DNA of 64,000 nucleotides from UBA10003 sp964365025. GTDB lineage: Bacteria; Patescibacteriota; Patescibacteriia; Magasanikbacterales; UBA10003. The translations under genes and the position numbers were made by a program. The stretch is taken from NCBI GenBank assembly GCA_964365025.1, contig CAYIOJ010000002.1, forward strand, positions 21,419 through 85,418. The letters run 5' to 3'. The notes under the pieces were generated by a model. The model did no database searches and was not told where the DNA came from. It saw nothing but the letters and a program-made list of their open reading frames with translations. Positions 49,986 to 58,036 of this stretch are shown here, piece after piece. Positions within the stretch are counted from its first letter, which is position 1, and every line of letters begins with the position of its first letter.

Positions 49986-51092
49986 ATGAAAATCGCGATT
50001 CTCTCCAACATTTTTGAAAGCAATTCCGAAAACAAAGAAGTGGAAGACGATTTGATGGAAGTGGGAAAGAAAACCAAAGCGGCGTTGGAATCATACGGAC
50101 ACGAGGTGGCCTTCTATGATGTGAATGAAAGAGTATTTGAAAAATTGCGCAAGGCTAAACCTGACGCGGCTTTTAATGTTTGCGAGCGTTTTAATGGTTC
50201 CAGCTTGTTTGAGCCGCATGTGGCCTCAATGCTGGAGCTTTTGGGTATCCCTTATACCGGTTCCGGCCCATTGGCCTTGGCCACTTGCATGAATAAGCCC
50301 ATGGTAAAGGCTGTCTTAATGCACCATGAAATTCCCACGCCCAAGTATCAGGTGTTTTACTCCCGTTATCGCAAACTTGACCCCGAGCTTAAATTTCCTT
50401 TAATCGTTAAACCGTGTTCAATGGACAACAGCATCGGCATTACGCCGGAATCCGTGGTCAAAAATGAAGAGGACCTGCGCCGCCAGATCAATTTTATTTT
50501 AAAAACCTATTCCCAGCCGGCGCTGGTGGAAGAATTTATGGCCGGCCGCGAATTTACCGTCAGTATTTTAGGCAATGACAAGGAAGCCATGCCCTTGCCG
50601 GTTTGCGAAATTGAAATGGGAAATGTTCTCAATAATCCGAATAAAATTTACAGTTATGACGCCAAGTGGGATGAGAATGGCGTTAATTACAATCAAACTT
50701 ACATTGATTGTCCGGCCAAAATTCCCAAATATCTGGAATTGAAATTGCAAAAAGTCGCTTTGGAAACGCATCGCGTGCTTGGCGTGCGCGATTACAGCCG
50801 CGTGGATTTGCGTTTGGATGAAGAAAACAATCCGTATGTTTTGGAAATGAATCCCAATCCGGGAATTAGCGCGGATTGTTTTCTGCCGTATTCAGCCACG
50901 GCCTTGAACATCAATTACAATCAACTCATTAATATCATTTTTTGTTGCGCCTTGGAACGTAATGGAATTGAAAATGACAAAAAAATCAGCCGCGTGGCTG
51001 ACATAATCAAAGAAGACGGAGTGAAGACCGGCGCGGAGGAAGAAGTGAAAGTCCCGTTGGCTGTTAAAGCGTTTTCGGCGCAAGCGGCTTAG
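49986..51092 (+). CDS. ATP-grasp ligase, D-Ala-D-Ala-ligase-like, substrate unknown
   Basis: 368 residues. ATP-grasp core: LGIPYTGSGPLALATCMNK, PLIVKPCSMDNSIGIT, ALVEEFMAGREFTVSILG, and DYSRVDLRLDEENNPYVLEMNPNPG (Mg-binding Glu/Asn). The N-terminal domain (NVCERFNGSSLFEPHV) is close to D-Ala-D-Ala ligase, but the substrate omega-loop residues differ and it lies between agmatinase and a GNAT-fold gene rather than with mur genes. It joins a carboxylate to an amine with ATP; polyamine or amino-acid conjugation is a hypothesis. Confidence 0.82.
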   Translation: MKIAILSNIFESNSENKEVEDDLMEVGKKTKAALESYGHEVAFYDVNERVFEKLRKAKPDAAFNVCERFNGSSLFEPHVASMLELLGIPYTGSGPLALATCMNKPMVKAVLMHHEIPTPKYQVFYSRYRKLDPELKFPLIVKPCSMDNSIGITPESVVKNEEDLRRQINFILKTYSQPALVEEFMAGREFTVSILGNDKEAMPLPVCEIEMGNVLNNPNKIYSYDAKWDENGVNYNQTYIDCPAKIPKYLELKLQKVALETHRVLGVRDYSRVDLRLDEENNPYVLEMNPNPGISADCFLPYSATALNINYNQLINIIFCCALERNGIENDKKISRVADIIKEDGVKTGAEEEVKVPLAVKAFSAQAA

Positions 51093-51095
51093 GAT

Positions 51096-52070
51096 ATGGA
51101 AATTATAAGCGAAGCTTCAAATTTCGGCGGGCTTCGCAAACCAAAAACAAGTTTTTGGTTTGTCTCATCCCTTGAAATTTTCAAAGATACGGCGGAGAAT
51201 CAGTCATTGATTGAGGAGGAGATTCAAAAGTACGGTTATGCCCCCGAGCATAATTTTTTTTGTTTTAGAGATGATCAGGGCGAGGGTACGCAGAATTGGC
51301 TTTTCAAAACCGACAAGGGTTCAATTTTAGCGCGCCGGGAAGATGAAGTTTGGTATCTTTTTTCCGAAATTCTCGCGCCGCCGCCTGATAAGTTAAAAAT
51401 TTTGTCGGAATTTTTAACGCATTGTTTCAACGATAAAAAAACAGATCGAGTCAGCGTGGAATTTGAAACTGATTTTTACCGCGAAGTATTAAAATTTTTA
51501 AAATCATCGCCGTGGCGCGCTTGTACTGTAAATTATTCTTTAACTTGGCCGATTTTTGATTTAACAAAATGGAATCCGGAATTGCCGGGAGGCGAGTGGA
51601 AAAAACTGCGTTATCAAATCGGATTGTTTTATCGCCGGCATAAAGTGGAAATAGTTGACGCCCGCGATTGTAAGCCGGATGATTTGAAAAAAATAGTGGA
51701 AGCGTGGAGAAAAAAACGGCAAGGTGGAGACAGGAGTTATGATTACCATTATTTGAATTTGATTGATAATAATTTTGCTGGCGTAAAATTTTGCCGTGTT
51801 TTTGTAGTAGATGGCGCGAAGGCTACCATTACAGCCGGTTGGGAGATCCCCAATCAACCATGTAGTTATTATTCAGCTGTGGGTTTGCATAATTATTCTT
51901 GCGATTATTTGGGCGAGGCGGCTAATGTTGATGATTTATCGTTTTTAAAAAAGCAGGGTTATCAATTGGCGAATTTTGGCGGGGGGGAAGAAGAATTGAC
52001 CGGATTTAAAATGAAATTTCATCCCCGCCGAACCTACGATACGCATGTTTTTTCAATTAAAAGGCGTTAA
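51096..52070 (+). CDS. GNAT-fold aminoacyl/acyl-transferase-like protein (DUF2156/FemAB type)
   Basis: 324 residues, start 4 bases after the ATP-grasp gene. Middle part KKLRYQIGLFYRRHKVEIVDARD, KIVEAWRKKRQG, and the end LANFGGGEEELTGFKMKFHP (N-F-G-G-G, F-K-x-K-F-x-P) resemble the GNAT-type domain of lysyl-phosphatidylglycerol synthase and FemAB proteins. About 26 residues from position 3 are encoded by the palindromic repeat copy 2, so the true start may be downstream. Acceptor and donor unknown. Confidence 0.68.
   Translation: MEIISEASNFGGLRKPKTSFWFVSSLEIFKDTAENQSLIEEEIQKYGYAPEHNFFCFRDDQGEGTQNWLFKTDKGSILARREDEVWYLFSEILAPPPDKLKILSEFLTHCFNDKKTDRVSVEFETDFYREVLKFLKSSPWRACTVNYSLTWPIFDLTKWNPELPGGEWKKLRYQIGLFYRRHKVEIVDARDCKPDDLKKIVEAWRKKRQGGDRSYDYHYLNLIDNNFAGVKFCRVFVVDGAKATITAGWEIPNQPCSYYSAVGLHNYSCDYLGEAANVDDLSFLKKQGYQLANFGGGEEELTGFKMKFHPRRTYDTHVFSIKRR
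51101..51179. repeat. Palindromic repeat element, copy 2 of 2
   Basis: Homologue of 278-356 with AAACCAAAAA...TTTTTGGTTT in place of AAGTCAAAAA...TTTTTGACTT, so the stem is kept. This copy lies inside the N-terminal coding part of the GNAT-fold gene. Confidence 0.82.
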
Positions 52071-52122
52071 GCCGGCAAGCTCTTTACAGATAAGCTGGAA
52101 AAAGGTATATTGGGTCTAATGT

Positions 52123-54867
52123 ATGTCAATCTTTAAAACCCTTTTTGGCAGCCCAAATTTAAGAGTAATCAAGCAAATTCAGCCGATAGTTGAGGAAATC
52201 AATAAATTGGAATCGGAATTGGCCAAATTATCAGCTGATGAACTCAAAAATAAAACCGTTGAATTTCGCGAACGACTGGCTAAAGGCGAGGCGTTGGACG
52301 CACTTTTGTCCGAGGCCTTTGCCACTGTTCGCGAAGCGGCCAAACGCACTATTGGCCAACGGCATTTTGACGCGCAATTGATTGGCGCGGTTGTTTTGCA
52401 TCGCGGGCAGATTTCTGAAATGCGCACTGGTGAAGGCAAAACCCTGACCGCGACCTTAGCAGTGTATTTAAACGCGTTGGAGGGCAAGGGCGCGCAGGTG
52501 GTAACGGTGAATGATTATTTGGCCAAGCGCGACGCAGTATGGATGGGGCAGATTTATAATGCCTTGGGCATGACTGTCGGGTGCATTCAACAGCAGACGC
52601 GTAGTTTTATTTACGAACCAGGGTATCAAGCGGCCGCACCTGTTATTAAAGAAATCAGTGGTAAAGAAGATGAAGTCAAAGAGTCCTTGGTGAAAATTGA
52701 GCCGTCGCATTTGCGTCCGTGCCAGCGTCGCGAGGCCTATCATTGCGATATTACTTACGGCACCAATAATGAATTTGGTTTTGATTATTTGCGCGACAAC
52801 ATGGTGGCGAATTTGGCGGAAATGTCCCAGCGCGATTTGCATTACGCCATTATTGATGAAGTTGATTCAATTTTAATTGATGAAGCGCGCACCCCTTTGA
52901 TTATTTCCGCTCCGGCAGAGGAAGCGACTGATAAATATTACCAGTTTTCCGAATTGGTCAGCCGTTTGACGGAAAATGAGGATTACAACATTGATGAAAA
53001 ATTGCGCTCGGCCACTTTGACCGAGGCTGGTATTGAAAAATTGGAAAAATGGCTGGGTTTGGATAATATTTACGCCGAAGGCGGGATGCAAACAGTGCAT
53101 CATTTGGAGCAGGCGCTTAAAGCGCGCGTGCTTTTTAAATTGGACAAGGATTATGTTGTGAAAGACGGCGAAGTTATTATTGTGGATGAATTTACCGGCC
53201 GTTTGATGTTTGGCAGGCGCTTTAGCGAAGGCCTTCATCAAGCTATTGAGGCCAAAGAAAAAACTAAGATTCAGCGCGAATCGCAAACGCTTGCCACCGT
53301 CACTTTTCAAAATTATTTTCGTCTTTACAAAAAAATCGCCGGCATGACCGGCACGGCGGCCACCGAGGCCGAGGAATTTTCCAAAATTTACAATTTGGAA
53401 GTGGTGGAAATTCCCACGCACCGGCCGATGATTCGTCGCGACGAGCCCGATCGCATTTATAAAAATGAGGAGGGCAAGTTTCAGGCCGTGATTAAAGAAA
53501 TCAAAGAACGCAATACCAAAGGTCAGCCGGTTTTGGTCGGCACGATTTCCATTGAAAAAAACGAAGAGTTGAGCCGTCTTTTGGAAATGGAAGGGATACC
53601 GCACCAAATTTTAAACGCTAAAAATCATGAAAAAGAAGCGGAGATAATTTCTCAAGCCGGTCGTTTTGGCGCGGTTACTTTGGCCACGAATATGGCCGGT
53701 CGCGGCGTGGATATTATTCTTGGCGGCAACCCGGCTATATCGGAAGAAGCAACCAAGGTGCGCGAAGCTGGCGGTTTGCATGTGCTTGGCACCGAACGGC
53801 ACGAATCGCGGCGCATTGACAATCAATTGCGCGGCCGTTCCGGCCGCCAGGGCGACCCGGGTTCGTCTCAATTTTATGTGTCTTTGGAAGATGATTTGAT
53901 GCGCATTTTTGGCTCGGACCGAATCAAAAAAATGATGGAATTTTTGAAAATGCCGGCGGATATGCCGATTGAAAATAAAATGGTGTCGCGGGCGCTGGAA
54001 TCGGCGCAGAAAAAAGTGGAAGGGCACAATTTTGACATTCGCAAACACTTGCTTGATTATGATGATGTGTTGAATAAGCATCGCGGGGTGATTTACAAAA
54101 AACGGCGGGAAATTTTGGCCGAATACGAAGCGGAAAAATCAGGCGGACAAAAAAATGTTTTAAAAGCAAGAGTTTTGGAATTGGTGGAGCAGGAAATTGA
54201 GCAGGTGGTTTTTTTCCACACCGGCGGCACTGCGGGCGGGGATTGGAACATTAAAGAAATTTATGAAACAGCTATCACTATTTTTCCTTTGAATGAGTCG
54301 GAAAAAGAGGAATTGTTTAAAATTGCCCGTGAAGACGAAGGCCGCCGCGCTGATGCCGAGGCCCGTTCGCGTTTGGTGGAATTTTTGATCGGCCTGGCCA
54401 AGACTCGTTATGATGAAATGAGGCAGAAAATAAATAATCCGGAAATGGTGTTGGAAATGGAAAAAGGCATTCTTTTGCGCGCGATTGACACCCTGTGGGT
54501 GGATCATTTGGTAGCGATTGATTATTTGCGCGCCGGTATTGGACTGCGCGGCTATGGCCAGCGCGATCCGTTGGTGGAGTATAAAAAGGAAACATACCGC
54601 TTATTCGGCGAGTTATTGAATTTGATTCAAAAAGAGGTTGTCTATAGTTTTTACAAAATTGGTACGGCCCTGGATTTAGCGCCGTCTTTGATGCAGAGAA
54701 GCAACATCCAGATGTCCGGCGCGGCGAAAGATGGCGGCTCGGCGGCCTCTATCGCGGAGACGCGGCCAAAAGAGTTTACGAAAACCGCCACGGGTGATAA
54801 AATAGGCAGAAATGATCCCTGCCCCTGCGGGTCGGGGAAGAAATATAAGAAGTGTCATGGGAGATAA
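52123..54867 (+). CDS. secA: Preprotein translocase ATPase SecA
   Basis: 914 residues. Walker A MRTGEGKTLTATLA, DEAD-like VDSILIDEARTPLIIS, YGTNNEFGFDYLRDNM, helicase domain 2 with TNMAGRGVDIILGG and QLRGRSGRQGDPGSSQFYVS, and a C-terminal SEC-C zinc motif (DPCPCGSGKKYKKCHG). Residues about 152-205 form an insertion before YGTNNEFGF that carries extra charged residues. Works with SecYEG; SecD, SecF and YidC are encoded in the window. Confidence 0.97.
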   Translation: MSIFKTLFGSPNLRVIKQIQPIVEEINKLESELAKLSADELKNKTVEFRERLAKGEALDALLSEAFATVREAAKRTIGQRHFDAQLIGAVVLHRGQISEMRTGEGKTLTATLAVYLNALEGKGAQVVTVNDYLAKRDAVWMGQIYNALGMTVGCIQQQTRSFIYEPGYQAAAPVIKEISGKEDEVKESLVKIEPSHLRPCQRREAYHCDITYGTNNEFGFDYLRDNMVANLAEMSQRDLHYAIIDEVDSILIDEARTPLIISAPAEEATDKYYQFSELVSRLTENEDYNIDEKLRSATLTEAGIEKLEKWLGLDNIYAEGGMQTVHHLEQALKARVLFKLDKDYVVKDGEVIIVDEFTGRLMFGRRFSEGLHQAIEAKEKTKIQRESQTLATVTFQNYFRLYKKIAGMTGTAATEAEEFSKIYNLEVVEIPTHRPMIRRDEPDRIYKNEEGKFQAVIKEIKERNTKGQPVLVGTISIEKNEELSRLLEMEGIPHQILNAKNHEKEAEIISQAGRFGAVTLATNMAGRGVDIILGGNPAISEEATKVREAGGLHVLGTERHESRRIDNQLRGRSGRQGDPGSSQFYVSLEDDLMRIFGSDRIKKMMEFLKMPADMPIENKMVSRALESAQKKVEGHNFDIRKHLLDYDDVLNKHRGVIYKKRREILAEYEAEKSGGQKNVLKARVLELVEQEIEQVVFFHTGGTAGGDWNIKEIYETAITIFPLNESEKEELFKIAREDEGRRADAEARSRLVEFLIGLAKTRYDEMRQKINNPEMVLEMEKGILLRAIDTLWVDHLVAIDYLRAGIGLRGYGQRDPLVEYKKETYRLFGELLNLIQKEVVYSFYKIGTALDLAPSLMQRSNIQMSGAAKDGGSAASIAETRPKEFTKTATGDKIGRNDPCPCGSGKKYKKCHGR

Positions 54868-54876
54868 TTTTAAAAT

Positions 54877-56325
54877 ATGAAAAAAATATTTTCTCACAAG
54901 ATTTTAATCATCGGTTACGGCGCGGTGTCGCAGTGCACCTTGCCGATTTTATTGGACAAGATTGATGTTCCTTTTGGCAATGTCACCATCATTGATTTTG
55001 AAGATAAATCGCAATTATTGAAAAAATACACTGATAAAGGTTTGAATTATATTCATGAACGGATTACCCAAGAAAATTTAGGCCATGTTTTGTCAAAGCA
55101 TTTGGATGATGGGGGATTGCTGATTGATCTGGCTTGGAATATCGGCGCCAATGATATTCTTAGCTGGTGCCATGATCATAATGTTTTGTATGTGAATACT
55201 TCGGTAGAGGTTTGGGATTCATTGGCTGGTGTTTTCACCGACAGTCCATTTGAAAAATCATTGTATTGGCGGCAAATGAAACTTCGGGAAATGATTAAAG
55301 ATTGGAAAGACGCGCCGACTGCCGTGGTGGATCACGGCGCTAATCCCGGATTGATTTCGCATTTTGCCAAACAAGGACTTATGGATATCGCCGCGAAATT
55401 GATTGCCGATAACAAAGCAACCGGACAAGATAAGGAAGAAATGCAGCAATATCAAAAAGACAAGAATTTTGCCAAACTTGCGCAAAAACTGGGAGTAAAA
55501 GTTATTCATTGCAGTGAGCGGGACACGCAAATTACCAATCGTCCAAAAGCAGTTGATGAATTTGTGGGCACTTGGAGCATTGAAGGCCTGCGCGAAGAAG
55601 GGACGGCGCCGGCGGAAATGGGGTGGGGGACACATGAACAAAAATTGCCGGCTTTGGCGCAGGTGCCGCCGTATGGCCCTAAAAATCAAATTGCTCTTGC
55701 CCAGATGGGCGTCAACACTTGGGTGAGGTCGTGGATACCCAATGAAGAAATTGTGGGTATGGTGATTCGTCACGGCGAGGCCTTTGGGCTTTCCGACCGT
55801 TTGACTGTTTGGGATGGGGACAAGGCCATCTATCGGCCGACAGTGCATTACGCGTATATGCCTTGTCACGAAACACTGTCTTCTTTGTGCGAATTGCGCG
55901 GACGAAATTATGTTTTGCCGCCAAAATTGAGAATTATGGGAGATGAAATTACTTGCGGAGCTGATATTTTGGGCGCGTTACTCATGGGGCATCAATTTAA
56001 TTCTTGGTGGACCGGCAGCGCTTTGACTATTGAAGAGGCGAGGCGGCTGGCTCCTGGGCAAAATGCTACTACGCTTCAAGTTGCTTTGGGAGTCATTTCT
56101 GCGGCGCTGTGGATGATTGATAATCCGCGTCGCGGGCTTAACTTGCCGGATGATTTGCCTCATGATTTTGTTTTGGATATTGCGAAGCCTTATCTGGGCG
56201 ATTTTATTTCCACGCCTTCTGATTGGACGCCCTTGAAAAATCGTGTGATTTATTTTAAAGAAAATCCAGCCAGCCGGCCGCATCCGGACACTTGGCAGTT
56301 TGAGAATTTTAAATTTTTGTCATAA
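54877..56325 (+). CDS. hss: Homospermidine synthase
   Basis: 482 residues. NAD-binding N-terminus ILIIGYGAVSQCTLPILLDK, LLIDLAWNIGANDILSWCHDHNVLYVNTSVE, and DHGANPGLISHFAKQGL match bacterial homospermidine synthase of the saccharopine-dehydrogenase-like family. It joins two putrescines (or putrescine and a related amine) to homospermidine with release of ammonia. Putrescine would come from agmatinase or ornithine decarboxylase encoded on either side. Starts 9 bases after secA. Confidence 0.92.
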   Translation: MKKIFSHKILIIGYGAVSQCTLPILLDKIDVPFGNVTIIDFEDKSQLLKKYTDKGLNYIHERITQENLGHVLSKHLDDGGLLIDLAWNIGANDILSWCHDHNVLYVNTSVEVWDSLAGVFTDSPFEKSLYWRQMKLREMIKDWKDAPTAVVDHGANPGLISHFAKQGLMDIAAKLIADNKATGQDKEEMQQYQKDKNFAKLAQKLGVKVIHCSERDTQITNRPKAVDEFVGTWSIEGLREEGTAPAEMGWGTHEQKLPALAQVPPYGPKNQIALAQMGVNTWVRSWIPNEEIVGMVIRHGEAFGLSDRLTVWDGDKAIYRPTVHYAYMPCHETLSSLCELRGRNYVLPPKLRIMGDEITCGADILGALLMGHQFNSWWTGSALTIEEARRLAPGQNATTLQVALGVISAALWMIDNPRRGLNLPDDLPHDFVLDIAKPYLGDFISTPSDWTPLKNRVIYFKENPASRPHPDTWQFENFKFLS

Positions 56326-56328
56326 ATT

Positions 56329-56368
56329 AAAAAAGGCGCTGAACAGACCGTTTGGTCCGTCGCGCCCT
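56329..56368 (-). terminator. Terminator of the SMR-like gene
   Basis: AGGGCGC...GCGCCT stem around an inner GGACC...GGTC hairpin, read on the minus strand and followed by six T (plus-strand AAAAAA at 56329). Confidence 0.7.
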
Positions 56369-56371
56369 ATA

Positions 56372-56707
56372 TTACAGGTTCATGAGTATGACCCCGGCCA
56401 TAGATAGGGCCATTCCGAACGCATGTAGTGGCTGAATTTTATCTCCAAAATACAAACAGCCAATTAGTATAGCGCAGACGCCGATTATCGCCATTTGCAT
56501 GATGCAAAGCCGTCCCAGCTCCCACTTTAATTGGAACAAGTAGATGAAAAGAATACTTTGAATTAGGTAGAGAGCTACGATTGGCGCCATCAGCCAATGG
56601 AACACGCCCTGCGCCAAGGTGGAAGTATTATTAGCCAATTCTTTGGTCAGGGAATCGGCTATCACGGCCGATATTGCCGCAACAACCATCATCAACGCCT
56701 GTGTCAT
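56372..56707 (-). CDS. SMR/DMT-type small membrane transporter
   Basis: 111 residues in four hydrophobic helices, the length and layout of small multidrug resistance proteins. Start ATG at 56707 has AGGAG upstream. The first helix lacks the canonical Glu of EmrE at its exact position, with Asp (A-V-I-A-D-S) nearby. SMR pairs such as MdtJI export spermidine in E. coli, and this gene lies between homospermidine synthase and ornithine decarboxylase, so polyamine export is an attractive but unproven role. Confidence 0.68.
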   Translation of the reverse strand: MTQALMMVVAAISAVIADSLTKELANNTSTLAQGVFHWLMAPIVALYLIQSILFIYLFQLKWELGRLCIMQMAIIGVCAILIGCLYFGDKIQPLHAFGMALSMAGVILMNL

Positions 56708-56738
56708 TTGTCTCCTCTTTCATTTTTTGAACTGGCTA

Positions 56739-56768
56739 TAATTTAGCATAATTATTTATTTTTGTCAA
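56739..56768 (-). promoter_or_regulatory. Promoter of the SMR-like gene
   Basis: TTGACA (56768-56763), 18 bases, TAAATT (56744-56739) on the minus strand. A TATAAT on the plus strand at 56736-56741 overlaps it and could serve the divergent ODC gene. Confidence 0.6.
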
Positions 56769-56779
56769 GGACCATCATT

Positions 56780-57958
56780 ATGATGACCGAACAACGAAAA
56801 AAACTTTTGCAGGAATTGGCCGCCAAGCGCGGCACGCCGCTATTCGTGATTGACCACGAAATCCTGCGGCAGAATTTTCAGGAATTTCGGGAAAAACTGC
56901 CCGATATTCAACCGTATTTCGCGGTTAAGGCTAACCCTGATCCGGAAATAATCAAAACCATGTTTGATTTGGGTTCAAGCTTTGACACGGCTTCAATTTA
57001 TGAATTTAAAATGGTCCACGAGCATATCAAAGATTGGTCGGAAAAACAGCGGCAGGATTTTATCTGGGACAAGATTATTTACGCCAACACCATCAAGCCG
57101 GCGAAAGTTCTAGCCAAGTTGAATCCTTATAAAATTCTAGTTACTTTTGACAATATTGAAGAATTAAAAAAAATCAGACAGCACGCGCCAGACGTGGGAC
57201 TGATTCTGCGCCTGCGCGTGCCCAATACCGGCTCCATGGTGGAGCTTTCTTCAAAGTTTGGCGCTCATCCCGGCGAGGCGGTGGACCTGATGCTTGAAGC
57301 CGCACAGATGAATTTGGGAGTGGAGGGTATTAGTTTTCATGTGGGCAGTCAGTGCAATAATTTTGATAATTATGTGCAGGCCCTGAATTTTGTTTCTTCA
57401 ATTTTTAAAGAAGCGAAATTGCGCGGATTGGAAATCGGATTTGTGAGAGACGGCCAAAGGACCAAAGTGGTGGATATTGGTGGCGGCTTTCCGGTAAAGT
57501 ACACGCCAGACGTGAAATCGTTCACCGCGCTCGCCAAAAAAATAAATTCGGAAATCAAGCGGTTGTTTAATAAAGATCGCGTTCAGATCATTGCCGAACC
57601 CGGCCGGTTTATGGTGGCGGCGGCCTGTACTTTGGTAACCAAGATTATCGGCAAGTCGGTGCGCGACGGCAAGACCTGCTATTATTTGGATGACGGGGTT
57701 TACCACACTTTTTCCGGACAGGTTTTTGATCATCAGCATTACCCGCTGCATTCTTTTAAAGAAGGCGAGAAAAAAGTTTGCGCCACTTTCGGCCCGACCT
57801 GCGACGCCTTTGACACGATTTCTCTGGCTGATGAATTGCCGGAGGACTTGCAAATTGATGATTTGCTTTATGCCGAAAATATGGGCGCCTATACCACGGG
57901 TTCAGCCACTTTTTTCAATGGTTTTCCACCGGCCAAAGTGGTGCATATAAACAAGTAA
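56780..57958 (+). CDS. Ornithine decarboxylase-like (alanine-racemase fold, PLP)
   Basis: 392 residues from ATG at 56780. PLP lysine in YFAVKANPDPEI, phosphate loop EPGRFMVAAA, and the C-terminal catalytic motif FGPTCDAFDTI (C-x-x-D-S/A-x-D of ornithine/lysine decarboxylases), with DIGGGFP. ODC-type rather than diaminopimelate decarboxylase because of the F-G-P-T-C-D motif. Gives putrescine directly from ornithine, a second route to the homospermidine synthase substrate. Confidence 0.88.
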   Translation: MMTEQRKKLLQELAAKRGTPLFVIDHEILRQNFQEFREKLPDIQPYFAVKANPDPEIIKTMFDLGSSFDTASIYEFKMVHEHIKDWSEKQRQDFIWDKIIYANTIKPAKVLAKLNPYKILVTFDNIEELKKIRQHAPDVGLILRLRVPNTGSMVELSSKFGAHPGEAVDLMLEAAQMNLGVEGISFHVGSQCNNFDNYVQALNFVSSIFKEAKLRGLEIGFVRDGQRTKVVDIGGGFPVKYTPDVKSFTALAKKINSEIKRLFNKDRVQIIAEPGRFMVAAACTLVTKIIGKSVRDGKTCYYLDDGVYHTFSGQVFDHQHYPLHSFKEGEKKVCATFGPTCDAFDTISLADELPEDLQIDDLLYAENMGAYTTGSATFFNGFPPAKVVHINK

Positions 57959-58036
57959 ATACACAAGCTTGTTTATTTTTCCATTCTATTATATAATAGA
58001 GTCAATCTTTTTGATTCTTAATTTTTAAGTTTTTCT

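Noticed and set aside
52873..54507. Minus-strand open frames opposite secA
   Set aside because: secA is fully supported by motifs; the antisense frames have no family features.
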